The position numbers were made by a program, and so were the translations under genes. Shown here piece after piece: positions 16,383 through 25,393 of a stretch of 64,000 bases of DNA. The notes under the pieces are model-generated. The model did not search any database. It was given only the letters and a program-made list of their open reading frames with translations, and was not told the origin of the DNA. Source of the DNA: Xenorhabdus mauleonii (GTDB lineage Bacteria; Pseudomonadota; Gammaproteobacteria; Enterobacterales; Enterobacteriaceae); assembly GCF_900113945.1 (NCBI RefSeq), contig NZ_FORG01000006.1:186001-250000 (forward strand), given 5' to 3'. Positions within the stretch are counted from its first letter, which is position 1. Each line of letters starts with the position of its first letter.

Positions 16383-16605
16383 GACAAAGAAATCACATAT
16401 CGCCAGTAAATAGTGGAGTTTCAATGAAACTTGCGAGCGGGTTTGAGATATTTGAAAAAATAAAAAAGTTACTATGCAAACAGCCAACAATCCACATTTA
16501 AAATGTACTGATGGCTGTTTTTCTAAAAAACCCTTCGTCATTAATAAAACCAGATCACACGCCTAATAAAATCAGTTATCTACCAAAGTAGATTGATAGC
16601 TTTAA

Positions 16606-17544
16606 TTACGAAATACAACAACCGGAAGAACCGTGTTTTATATATTCATACTCACCGTCAAGAAATCCCGCCATTCTTGGCACTCTTACTTCAGGGCGAT
16701 ATAGCCCATTGATAATAAGGTTAAACTCATCATCACTGCGCGCTGAAAGGAGCTTTTTCCTATCGTGTTCATTACACAACTTACTGATGTCATTTAAGAT
16801 GTAATACAATAGCCCATTAATAGAATTATCAAAACCTGAAAAAGAACTGTCTCCTCTGCGTATCGTTCTGCCCTCAAGTTGTTTTCTTGATTCCGCACTA
16901 ATATTAAAATGATTGAACAACCTTTCTCTATTGGCACTCCCCTCCAAATATAAATAGGGGTTTAATTGATCAAATAACATCATAGAAGAATGCATAAGTG
17001 AAAATTTATTTCCAGAATATCTAATTCGGTAAAAATGGTGCCCAAACCTACTTTTGCATTTTTTAGGATTTCTGCCGACTTCAAGTGAAAACGACACAAA
17101 TCTATCATTTCCTAAGTAGGACAAATCTTTTTGGGTTGCGCCGCTATAATCACAAAATGTCATTTTTCTCTCCATGAGGGTAGCTCTTGAGAAAAGATTT
17201 AATGATTTTTTAGTACTATCTATCAGATTATTTTCGCTGGCATGAACAATATAAAATTCTTTTGACTTAAAAGCTTGTACAAAACCCTGCTGGTTTTCGT
17301 TAATAATACCTAATTCATTTCTTAAGTCTTGCGTTATCGTTCTCATATTCGAACGCAAATCTGGATAATTATCTCCATCTTTAAGTTTGTGGTAATCATA
17401 TATCGCGCCAAAATTATGATTATTAGCGGCATTGATCATTGTCTTGCGCATTTCATCAATCGCATTGTTTTCAAAGTGCCGGCGAATACTTCTTTTAATT
17501 ACGTTAGCAGCATTTATATTTTTTTCTGCATTCATGCTCTTCAT
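16606..17544 (-). CDS. Effector-like protein with C-terminal CaaX-type motif (paralogue 1)
   Basis: 312 residues, no signal peptide or membrane segment. Conserved blocks shared with the next gene are EFYIVHAS, GNDRFVSFSLEVGR, HFYRIRYS and RPEVRVP. The succession HAS... VSFSLEVG... PEVRVP faintly resembles ADP-ribosyltransferase-type toxins, but I do not see a firm triad. It ends CCIS after a GSSG linker, a sequence eukaryotic farnesyltransferase would accept, which the paralogue lacks. ATG 17544 has GAGG six bases upstream. AT-rich, next to an IS scar. Probably an injected host-directed effector; function unknown. Confidence 0.62.
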   Translation of the reverse strand: MKSMNAEKNINAANVIKRSIRRHFENNAIDEMRKTMINAANNHNFGAIYDYHKLKDGDNYPDLRSNMRTITQDLRNELGIINENQQGFVQAFKSKEFYIVHASENNLIDSTKKSLNLFSRATLMERKMTFCDYSGATQKDLSYLGNDRFVSFSLEVGRNPKKCKSRFGHHFYRIRYSGNKFSLMHSSMMLFDQLNPYLYLEGSANRERLFNHFNISAESRKQLEGRTIRRGDSSFSGFDNSINGLLYYILNDISKLCNEHDRKKLLSARSDDEFNLIINGLYRPEVRVPRMAGFLDGEYEYIKHGSSGCCIS

Positions 17545-17671
17545 AATCAACCTCATTACTTCTTATACATAAAGAAAAACAAAACTATAATTTAATTCCC
17601 TCCATACGCAAAGCGTTCTCATTTTTGTGAAAAATTAAAGAATAGATACAACCCGGAATAAAAACTCATAT

Positions 17672-18592
17672 TTAAATATTGCGTTCTATATATTCATACT
17701 CCCACTGAAAAAATCCTGCCACTATCGGAATCCTAACTTCAGGGCGATAAAACCCATTGATAATATTATTGAATTCTTCATCTGTACTGGCGGAAAGGAG
17801 TTTTTTCTTATCCTGTTCGTTTTTTAACTCACGAATATCAATAAGAAGAGAATACAAGAGTCCATTAATAGAATTAAAATATCCAGAAAAAGCACTGCCC
17901 CCATTCGTTCTGCGTAATATTGAAAGCTCAATTTGCTCTACTGAATCGGAACTAATACCAATTCTATCGATTATCCTTACGCTATGTTCCAACATATTTA
18001 AATGCTTACATTTATAGAGCTGATCATATAATACCATTGAGGAATAAACAAGTGAGTATTTATTAGCTGAATACCTAATGCGATAAAAATGATTTCCAAA
18101 ATTACTTCTCTTTTTTTTAGGTTCCCTGCCTACCTCAAGTGAAAAAAATACATATTTATCATTTCCTAAAAAAGTTGCATCGTCCTTAGAATTTGCCTCA
18201 TCAAACGGAATTTTCCTCTCCTGAAGACTAACCCTTGATAAAAGAGTTAATGATTTTTTAGCTCTATCTATAAGATTATAATCACTGGCATGGACAATAT
18301 AAAACTCTTTTGAATAAAAATTTCTTACAAAACCTAACTCATCTTCATTAAATGCACCTAGCTTATTTTTTAAGTCTTTTGCAATCGTTTTCATATTTGA
18401 GTGCAAGTCTGGATAATCACGTCCATCTTTAGTCTTATGAAAATCAAATAATTTTTTACTATGATGCCTTCTATGTCTATGGATCAGTGTGCTACTCATT
18501 CTATCAATTGCTTTATTTTCAAAGTACTGGCGCATACTTCTCTTAATAAGATTAGCAGCATTTATCCTTTTTTCTTCATTTATGTCTCTCAT
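17672..18592 (-). CDS. Effector-like protein (paralogue 2)
   Basis: 306 residues, about half identical by eye to the gene at 16606 along the whole length (EFYIVHAS, FSLEVGR, HFYRIRYS, RPEVRIP, EYEYI). It stops right after EYEYIERNI and lacks the GSSGCCIS tail. A tandem duplication with divergence is the simplest origin. Start 18592 is chosen because GAGG lies six bases upstream, exactly as in the paralogue. Probable cytosolic or injected effector; no function can be assigned. Confidence 0.62.
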   Translation of the reverse strand: MRDINEEKRINAANLIKRSMRQYFENKAIDRMSSTLIHRHRRHHSKKLFDFHKTKDGRDYPDLHSNMKTIAKDLKNKLGAFNEDELGFVRNFYSKEFYIVHASDYNLIDRAKKSLTLLSRVSLQERKIPFDEANSKDDATFLGNDKYVFFSLEVGREPKKKRSNFGNHFYRIRYSANKYSLVYSSMVLYDQLYKCKHLNMLEHSVRIIDRIGISSDSVEQIELSILRRTNGGSAFSGYFNSINGLLYSLLIDIRELKNEQDKKKLLSASTDEEFNNIINGFYRPEVRIPIVAGFFQWEYEYIERNI

Positions 18593-19010
18593 AATTAACC
18601 TCAACATTTCTTATATATAAAGACAAATAAAACCATATTGTGTTTTAAATTGATACTAATGCACAAAGCGGGCTGATATTTTCAAGGAAGAATATTGTAA
18701 GTATGGACACGGATACCAGAATCATAATCATAATCAGTAGCCATTAATACCACAAGTAATTAATACACTCTTCATAAATAAGTTTTGTGAATATAAATAT
18801 TCAATTGAATTCAATGTGATAGTACAAAGTGTGATCCAAAACTCAAACAATACATATTTTCATATTAAAAGGCGTGAAATCTGACTAGGATAAATTTGCT
18901 ATTATTTCAGTCTATCCATTATCTCATCACGAGCATAATCATTCTGTTAATCGCATTGTAGAGAGAAAATCCCATTATTTATCACTCCTGCCACACCAAG
19001 GAGAAAAGGC
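18593..19010. other. Divergent intergenic region before treB
   Basis: 418 AT-rich bases. No gene seen; treR, which lies upstream of treB in E. coli, is not here. It must carry the treB promoter, but no operator was convincingly recognised. Confidence 0.5.
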
Positions 19011-20444
19011 ATGAAGAAAAAATCTATAGATCAAAAGGATATTGATAAACTTATTACTTTAATCGGCGGAAAAGAGAATATCGCCTCCGTCAGCCATTGT
19101 ATTACCCGCCTCAGATTTGTTCTCAATGCACCAGAAAAAGCCGATACCAAAGCCATTGAAGAATTGCCTATGGTTAAGGGTTGTTTCACCAATGCTGGTC
19201 AATTTCAGGTGGTTATCGGGACAAATGTGGATGCTTATTATAAAGCCCTTATTGAAACTACGGGCAAAGAATCCGCCAATAAAGAAGAAGTTAAACAAGC
19301 CGCTCGTCAAAATATGAAATGGTATGAAAATGCAATTTCACATTTTGCCGAGATCTTTTTCCCATTACTGCCTGCACTTATCAGCGGCGGTTTGATTCTC
19401 GGTTTCCGCAACCTAATCGGCGATATCCCATTCAGTAATGGCAAGTCACTCGCACAAATCTATCCTGTTTGGCAAAGTATTTATGATTTCCTCTGGCTCA
19501 TCGGTGAAGCGATATTCTTCTACCTCCCGGTAGGCATTTGTTGGTCTGCCGTTAAAAAAATGGGAGGCACCCCTATTCTGGGGATTATTCTGGGGATCAC
19601 GCTGGTTTCCCCACAATTAATGAATGCTTATCTCTTGGGCCAACAAACCCCCGCGGTTTGGGATTTCGGTTGGTTTACCATTGCCAAGGTCGGCTATCAG
19701 GCTCAAGTTATTCCTTCCCTATTGGCAGGCCTGACGTTGGGCTGGATTGAAACCCGACTGAAAAAATTGATTCCGGATTACCTCTATCTTGTTATTGTCC
19801 CTGTTGTTTCGTTATTACTGGCCGTTTTCCTTGCCCACGCCCTGATAGGCCCAGCCGGCCGTGCTATCGGTGATGGTGTCGCTTGGGCGGTGAAAGGGTT
19901 AATGACAGGCAGCTTTGCTCCCATCGGGGCGGCTCTGTTCGGTTTCTTCTATGCTCCGCTGGTCATTACGGGTGTACACCAAACCACGTTGGCAATCGAC
20001 TTGCAAATGATACAGAGCACCGGGGGAACCCCAATTTGGCCGATTATTGCACTCTCCAATATCGCTCAAGGCTCTGCTGTCGCTGGCATTATCTGGGCAA
20101 GCAAAAAACAGAAAGAGCGGGAGATTTCCGTTCCGGCAGCCATCTCAGCCTATCTGGGTGTTACTGAACCTGCTATGTACGGTATTAATCTGAAATATCG
20201 TTATCCGATGTTCTGCGCGATGATAGGCGCGAGTCTGGCTGGTTTAATTTGTGGTTTCAATCACGTGACAGCCAATGGTATTGGCGTTGGCGGTATCCCT
20301 GGGATCCTTTCCATTAAGCCCCAGTTCTGGATGATTTATTTGGTCGCAATGCTTGTTGCCATAGTTATTCCAATGTTGCTGACCATTCTGGCGTATCGCA
20401 GAAATGAGCGCAAAGCAGCTCAGGCCAATGAAATAACCAGTTAA
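19011..20444 (+). CDS. treB: PTS trehalose transporter EIIBC
   Basis: 477 residues. EIIB domain with phosphorylated C30 in SVSHCITRLRF, then EIIC with about ten membrane segments and the conserved GVTEPAMYGINL. Imports trehalose as trehalose-6-phosphate across the inner membrane. Length and sequence match TreB. Followed 49 bases later by treC. Trehalose is the main insect haemolymph sugar, which fits the proposed lifestyle. AGGAG precedes the ATG. Confidence 0.96.
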   Translation: MKKKSIDQKDIDKLITLIGGKENIASVSHCITRLRFVLNAPEKADTKAIEELPMVKGCFTNAGQFQVVIGTNVDAYYKALIETTGKESANKEEVKQAARQNMKWYENAISHFAEIFFPLLPALISGGLILGFRNLIGDIPFSNGKSLAQIYPVWQSIYDFLWLIGEAIFFYLPVGICWSAVKKMGGTPILGIILGITLVSPQLMNAYLLGQQTPAVWDFGWFTIAKVGYQAQVIPSLLAGLTLGWIETRLKKLIPDYLYLVIVPVVSLLLAVFLAHALIGPAGRAIGDGVAWAVKGLMTGSFAPIGAALFGFFYAPLVITGVHQTTLAIDLQMIQSTGGTPIWPIIALSNIAQGSAVAGIIWASKKQKEREISVPAAISAYLGVTEPAMYGINLKYRYPMFCAMIGASLAGLICGFNHVTANGIGVGGIPGILSIKPQFWMIYLVAMLVAIVIPMLLTILAYRRNERKAAQANEITS

Positions 20445-20493
20445 TGTAATCAATAAAAATCCGATCAAGCGCATTAAATTAACAGGTATAAAT

Positions 20494-22152
20494 ATGACCG
20501 AACAAAAACCGTGGTGGATGGACAGCGTTATCTACCAAATTTATCCAAAAAGTTTTCAGGACAGCACAGGTAAAGGCACGGGGGATATCAACGGGATCAC
20601 CCGACGGCTGGACTATTTGCAGCAACTCGGTGTGGATGCTATCTGGATCACCCCCATTTATCCCTCTCCACAAATTGATAATGGCTATGATGTTGCCGAT
20701 TACTGTGCCATCAACCCCGATTACGGCTCTATGGCGGATTTTGATAACTTGGTGCAAAACGCCCATCAACGAGGCATCCGCATTATTTTAGATATGGTTT
20801 TTAACCATACTTCCACGCAACATCCATGGTTTCAGGCCGCTCAGGATATTCACAGCCCTTATCGTCAGTTTTATATCTGGAAAGATGGCGTTGAAGGCAC
20901 CCTGCCCAACAATTGGAAATCTAAATTTGGCGGTAATGCATGGCAATGGCATGCAGAGAGCCAGCAGTACTACCTTCACCTGTTTGCTGTAGAACAGGCC
21001 GATCTGAACTGGGAGCATGAACCTGTTCGCACTGAATTGAAAAAAATCTGCGAATTCTGGGCCGATAAAGGCGTAGATGGATTGCGGTTGGATGTCGTGA
21101 ATCTTGTTTCCAAGCAACAAGATTATCCTGATGATGATCGTGGGGATGGGCGCCGATTCTACACCGATGGCCCCCGGATACATGAATTCCTGCAAGAGAT
21201 GAGCCGTGATGTTTTTCAGCCCAAGGGGTTGATGACTGTCGGTGAAATGTCTTCCACAGTCCTTGAGCACTGCCAGCGCTACAGTGCATTGGATGGAACA
21301 GCGCTGTCCATGACGTTTAATTTCCATCACCTGAAAGTTGATTACCCGAATGGGGAAAAATGGACTCGCGCCAAACCAGATTATGTGGAATTGAAAAAGA
21401 TTTTCTCAACCTGGCAACAAGGAATGCACCAAAAGGCCTGGAATGCGCTCTTCTGGTGCAATCATGATCAACCCCGCATCGTTTCGCGATTTGGCGATGA
21501 AAATGAACTGCGCAATATATCGGCCAAAATGCTGGCTATGGTGTTGCACGGTATGCAGGGAACGCCATACATTTTTCAAGGCGAAGAGCTTGGCATGACG
21601 AACCCGCATTTCACGCATATTGAAGACTATCGGGATATCGAAAGCCTGAACATGTATCACGAGCGCATAGTACAAGGCATGCAGCCAGAAAACATACTGG
21701 CAATTCTGGCGCAGAAATCCCGTGATAATAGCCGAACCCCTATGCAATGGGATAATTCAGCAAATGCCGGTTTTACAACAGGTACACCGTGGATTGGCCT
21801 TTGCAGTAATTACTCAGAAATCAATGCCGAAGCCGTATTACAGGATAAAAATTCTGTCTTCTATTGCTACCGCGATCTGATTAAGTTGAGAAAACAGCAG
21901 CCTATTCTGATCTACGGCGATTATTTGGATCTGCTTCCTGAGCATCCGTCACTATGGTGTTATTTGCGCCGTTGGCAGAATCAAACCTTACTGGTTATCG
22001 CCAACCTGAGCAATGAGACTCAATTGTGGTCTCCGGCACCTTCGCTGGCAGATAAAGAATGGCAAGTATTAATCAGTAATTATCCGTTTTCCATCAATAA
22101 AGATTATGAAATCAGACCTTATGAGGCCGCGTACTTAATTTCCACTTCATAA
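20494..22152 (+). CDS. treC: Alpha,alpha-phosphotrehalase
   Basis: GH13 enzyme of 552 residues hydrolysing trehalose-6-phosphate to glucose and glucose-6-phosphate in the cytoplasm. Motifs: DMVFNHTS, GLRLDVVN (nucleophile Asp), VGEMSS (acid Glu) and NHDQPR (second Asp). Pairs with treB as one operon. An inverted repeat at 22209-22236 (ACG..ATCCCTTT/AAAGGGAT..CGT) may end the transcript, although its T-run is poor. Confidence 0.96.
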   Translation: MTEQKPWWMDSVIYQIYPKSFQDSTGKGTGDINGITRRLDYLQQLGVDAIWITPIYPSPQIDNGYDVADYCAINPDYGSMADFDNLVQNAHQRGIRIILDMVFNHTSTQHPWFQAAQDIHSPYRQFYIWKDGVEGTLPNNWKSKFGGNAWQWHAESQQYYLHLFAVEQADLNWEHEPVRTELKKICEFWADKGVDGLRLDVVNLVSKQQDYPDDDRGDGRRFYTDGPRIHEFLQEMSRDVFQPKGLMTVGEMSSTVLEHCQRYSALDGTALSMTFNFHHLKVDYPNGEKWTRAKPDYVELKKIFSTWQQGMHQKAWNALFWCNHDQPRIVSRFGDENELRNISAKMLAMVLHGMQGTPYIFQGEELGMTNPHFTHIEDYRDIESLNMYHERIVQGMQPENILAILAQKSRDNSRTPMQWDNSANAGFTTGTPWIGLCSNYSEINAEAVLQDKNSVFYCYRDLIKLRKQQPILIYGDYLDLLPEHPSLWCYLRRWQNQTLLVIANLSNETQLWSPAPSLADKEWQVLISNYPFSINKDYEIRPYEAAYLISTS

Positions 22153-22407
22153 AACCATTTATTATGCAATGCCATTCTCATAATAAATGACTGGTAAAAT
22201 AAATAAATACGTATCCCTTTAAAAAAAGGGATGCGTACATCTAAAAAATATTAAATAAATTAACGAAAAATAAAATAACCAATTAACAAAACAATATTCC
22301 TTCGCTGTAGAAATATCCTCAGAGTAAGTTTGACATTTGATAGCATCTGCTATACTTAAATTAAAATAGAAAAACATATCATCACTTGCAAACAAGGGGA
22401 TATTATT

Positions 22408-23760
22408 ATGTCATGGTGGCAGAAAGATATTGTTGTCATGAACAGCACACTTCATGACTGGAAAGTGATTGACGAGCACTTACCGAATATAAAGGTTGCA
22501 TATCCAGAACAGGAAAAATTAATAAAACCCAGAAGCATCTTCATATTAAATCTCATTTATAATTCAGAGAATACAATTACAAATGATTATTTTGAAATAA
22601 AATACCAAATAATGGATTCACAAAACAGCACCTTCACCATTCGTGGAAAAATTGATGGTGCTAAAGACCCCGATTTAGAAATTTATCTAGAAAATCTAGA
22701 AACAGAAAACCAAGCAAAAGGTTCAGTAGTAATACTCCCCAGAAGATCTAAAAACACCTACCTATTATTTTTCATTGGTGAGTCTGGTCATTATATAGGG
22801 CCTAGTATAAAAACGGAATCTTGGATGCAAGATCACCGAAATATATTGGGGGATCACGCATTGGATGCAGTATGCATTCCAGGCACCCACGATGCCGGAA
22901 TGAGTAGTGTGACATGGAAAACCCTGTTGGCCAGCGCATGCAATACGTTAACCCAGACACATAATGTTTTAGGGCAATTGAAATTAGGTATACGCTATTT
23001 TGATATCAGGCCAGTCATCCAAAATGCTAAATTTTATACTGGACACTATTCAAAAATAATTAACATATGGGAAGGCGCTAACGGAGAGTCGCTTGATTCT
23101 ATCATTGATGGTATTAATGAGTTCACAAAAAACCATAATGAAGTCATTATACTCAGGCTTGACCACTCCCTAACTTTAGATGTGGGTTTTTTTCAGTCTT
23201 ATCGTAAATTTAATCAAGAAGAATGGTTTAAATTATTCAAGAAATTATCTACTGTCAATCATCTGTATCATCATGATGGTTCAAATAATATTACAAAATT
23301 AACCGTCAATAAGCTGACAAACAATGGAACTCGCCCAGCGGTCTTATTCCTTGCTGAAAACAAAAAAACCTATATTGATTTGGGAGAATATAAGAATAAA
23401 GGATTCTTTTATATTAGTGATATAAATATGTATGATAAGTATTCACATACAAGTGACTTATATAAAATGACCGAAGATCAAATCGATAAAATGAATAAAC
23501 ATTCTCCTTCACAATATTTCCTATTATCATGGACTTTAACTCAAGAAGGCGTACAAGTATCAACATGTAATGTGGTTGATTCCTACAGCATCAAGAAGTT
23601 AGCTGATTATGCAAATGAGAATTTAATTCAAACTATATACCCCCGCATGACAAAAACAATATATCCTAATATTATTCATATTGATAATGTGAAAGATGAC
23701 TTAGTAGCAACTCTTGCTCTCGCCATCAATTGGACAGTTTTCTCCTATAAGCCAAAATAG
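22408..23760 (+). CDS. PI-PLC X-domain phosphodiesterase-like protein
   Basis: 450 residues. The N-terminal ~140 form a separate beta-rich region, followed by a PI-PLC-X barrel: H161 in IPGTHDAGM, QLKLGIRYFDIRP, H213 in YTGHYS, and EVIILRLDHS. These are the two catalytic histidines of bacterial phosphatidylinositol phospholipases. No Sec signal is visible, so if it acts on host membranes it needs another secretion route or cell lysis. AAGGGG before the ATG. The substrate is not certain because X-domain proteins vary. Confidence 0.85.
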   Translation: MSWWQKDIVVMNSTLHDWKVIDEHLPNIKVAYPEQEKLIKPRSIFILNLIYNSENTITNDYFEIKYQIMDSQNSTFTIRGKIDGAKDPDLEIYLENLETENQAKGSVVILPRRSKNTYLLFFIGESGHYIGPSIKTESWMQDHRNILGDHALDAVCIPGTHDAGMSSVTWKTLLASACNTLTQTHNVLGQLKLGIRYFDIRPVIQNAKFYTGHYSKIINIWEGANGESLDSIIDGINEFTKNHNEVIILRLDHSLTLDVGFFQSYRKFNQEEWFKLFKKLSTVNHLYHHDGSNNITKLTVNKLTNNGTRPAVLFLAENKKTYIDLGEYKNKGFFYISDINMYDKYSHTSDLYKMTEDQIDKMNKHSPSQYFLLSWTLTQEGVQVSTCNVVDSYSIKKLADYANENLIQTIYPRMTKTIYPNIIHIDNVKDDLVATLALAINWTVFSYKPK

Positions 23761-23798
23761 AAAAGTTAACATTATATTTATACTGAATATATTCGTAC

Positions 23799-23859
23799 AA
23801 TGGCATACTCTCAAAATCTGTGTCATACTTTTTTAATCTCAAACAAGGGGTATGCCATT
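23799..23859 (+). promoter_or_regulatory. Inverted repeat enclosing the ribosome site of the next gene
   Basis: AATGGCATAC (23799-23808) and GTATGCCATT (23850-23859) are perfect complements. The 41-base loop contains AAGGGG, and the 3' arm ends directly at the ATG (23860). Folding would occlude the start region, a possible translational switch. Confidence 0.45.
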
Positions 23860-24339
23860 ATGTTTTCTTCAAAATATTTAATTTATTTTGGCGCTAGCTG
23901 TCTACTCTTGTCTTCTCTCGCACAAGCGCAAACACCATCGAATCAATTATCTTTAAGCCAGAAAAAATATCTGGAAAAGCAGATTAGTAAACACGTCACA
24001 GATAAGTCTGCACTGAAAGACGTAGAAAGTTGGTCTGATACCAAAAAAGTCGCTGAATTTATTTGCCGCCCTTTTGCTTTGCCTGTTATTCAAAAACAGC
24101 ATAAAGATGCTGACAAAATTTTTCTTGGTGAGGTATCACCAGATGATATAAAACTGACATCGGCTTCTGAATTGGTTGGTATAGGCATGTACCGGACAGG
24201 CATGGATTGGCATGATATTCGATTTACCTGCAAATTGGATGCGACAGGTAAAGCACACTCTTTTACATTCGAAAAAATAGTGCTGCCCAAGTTGCAAACT
24301 GGCCCAGGGCCTGTTGTTCTGCCTCATAAGGAGAACTAA
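23860..24339 (+). CDS. Exported small protein, DUF930-like pattern
   Basis: 159 residues. A clear Sec signal peptide (MFSSKYLIYFGASCLLLSSLAQAQ) is followed by a short domain with two cysteines (EFICRPFA and RFTCKLDA) and YRTGMDWHDIRFTC ending in SFTFEK. That layout recalls DUF930 proteins, whose function is unknown; I regard the match as tentative. Start 23860 follows AAGGGG; the longer frame from 23800 would hide the signal peptide. Probably periplasmic and cotranscribed with the LprI-like gene that begins on the next base after its stop. Confidence 0.6.
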   Translation: MFSSKYLIYFGASCLLLSSLAQAQTPSNQLSLSQKKYLEKQISKHVTDKSALKDVESWSDTKKVAEFICRPFALPVIQKQHKDADKIFLGEVSPDDIKLTSASELVGIGMYRTGMDWHDIRFTCKLDATGKAHSFTFEKIVLPKLQTGPGPVVLPHKEN

Positions 24340-24666
24340 ATGAAATCTCTCTGGTTGATGCTACTGCTCCTGTCGCCATTCAGTTTTGCCGCCAGTTTTG
24401 ACTGTGCAAAAGCCAAGGCACCTGATGAAAAAGCAATTTGCGCAAACAAGAAGCTGAATGATCTGGATGTGGAAATGAGTGTGAAATATAACTTTCTGCG
24501 AGGGTTGTTCGCGATGGGCGTTTCAGGCGAAATGTATGATAACCAAACAGCATGGTTGAAGCAGCGCCAAAAATGCAAAGGTGATACCGCTTGCTTAATG
24601 CAGAGTTATCATCAACGCATCAATCAATTGGATACGCTGTATAACTCGATAGATAAACCCATTTAA
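24340..24666 (+). CDS. LprI-like lysozyme-inhibitor family protein (DUF1311)
   Basis: 108 residues with signal peptide (MKSLWLMLLLLSPFSFAA), then SFDCAKAKAPDEKAIC, QTAWLKQRQKC, CLMQSYHQRI: the four-cysteine pattern of the LprI/DUF1311 domain. Members inhibit lysozyme or are uncharacterised periplasmic proteins. AGGAG at 24329-24333 and adjacency to the preceding exported protein suggest an operon. Could protect the cell wall against insect lysozyme; inferred. Confidence 0.8.
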   Translation: MKSLWLMLLLLSPFSFAASFDCAKAKAPDEKAICANKKLNDLDVEMSVKYNFLRGLFAMGVSGEMYDNQTAWLKQRQKCKGDTACLMQSYHQRINQLDTLYNSIDKPI

Positions 24667-24681
24667 TGGCAAAGATTCAGG

Positions 24682-24717
24682 AACTCAAGGAGAGATTTTC
24701 TTTCCTTGAGTTTTTTA
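24682..24717 (+). terminator. Intrinsic terminator after the LprI-like gene
   Basis: AACTCAAGGA (24682-24691) pairs with TCCTTGAGTT (24703-24712), followed by TTTT. Perfect 10-bp stem. Confidence 0.85.
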
Positions 24718-24720
24718 TAT

Positions 24721-25185
24721 CTAACAACCATTTTGCCCTTGCTTATAAATATCCGGACGCGCTATTTGCCAAACATGATGTTCAGAATTAACGGGAGAAT
24801 AACCAAATTTTTCATATAGCCAAGGCGCCGTTGATGTAACAAGCATAATTCTTCGTAACCGCTGTATCGCCGGATGAGTTTGGCAGCATTCGATTAACCA
24901 ACGACCTAATTTTTGTTTCTGATATTCTTCTAATACATAAACATCACATAGGTAGCCGAAGGTAGCAAAATCCGTCACAAATCTGGCAAAACCTATTTGG
25001 GTGTTATCCTTATACAGCCCAAATGTCAGACTGTTTTCAATCGAGCACTTTACTGTTTCGTGATCAATTCCATTAGCCCAACCTGATGAATGTGCAAGAA
25101 ATTGATGAATGGCTGTAATATTTAATAGCGATTTATCTGTTGAGACTTTATAACCTTCTTTTATCCAATGAAAGTTTTCATGCAT
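24721..25185 (-). CDS. GNAT family N-acetyltransferase
   Basis: 154-residue single-domain acetyltransferase. The acetyl-CoA loop is around QKQKLGRWLIECC, preceded by the strand DVYVLEEY, and the C-terminal KFGYSPV is typical. Substrate unknown. Convergent with the LprI-like gene across the terminator at 24682. Downstream of its own promoter lies a repeat element (25215-25313) between it and the next minus-strand gene. Confidence 0.85.
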   Translation of the reverse strand: MHENFHWIKEGYKVSTDKSLLNITAIHQFLAHSSGWANGIDHETVKCSIENSLTFGLYKDNTQIGFARFVTDFATFGYLCDVYVLEEYQKQKLGRWLIECCQTHPAIQRLRRIMLVTSTAPWLYEKFGYSPVNSEHHVWQIARPDIYKQGQNGC

Positions 25186-25214
25186 AATTTACCTTTCCTT
25201 AATGCCTTATTAGT

Positions 25215-25313
25215 TGATATACGCGTCGTACTTCAAGGTGCATGTATTATCATCCCGCGACGCGGAATGATAATACGTTGCTTCCTGAAACTTTGAGTTA
25301 ATAGGGTATATAC
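25215..25313. repeat. ~99-bp palindromic intergenic repeat, copy 1
   Basis: The outer flanks (gatatacgcgtcgtacttca ... gttgcttcctgaaactt) match copy 2 at 35917-36012 in inverse orientation. The central hairpin has arms GTATTATCAT (25244-25253) and ATGATAATAC (25267-25276) around CCGCGACGCGG. The centre differs in sequence from copy 2 but stays self-complementary. Confidence 0.8.
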
Positions 25314-25393
25314 CTATATGTTGTTGAGTTCATTATGATTAACATCAATTCTCTGGTAATACCGGAATAAAAATAGTTTCACTGCCTGATAAT

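Noticed and set aside
16290-16541. 83-codon minus-strand frame upstream of the effector genes
   Set aside because: It runs antisense through the IS3 remnant and has no recognisable content.
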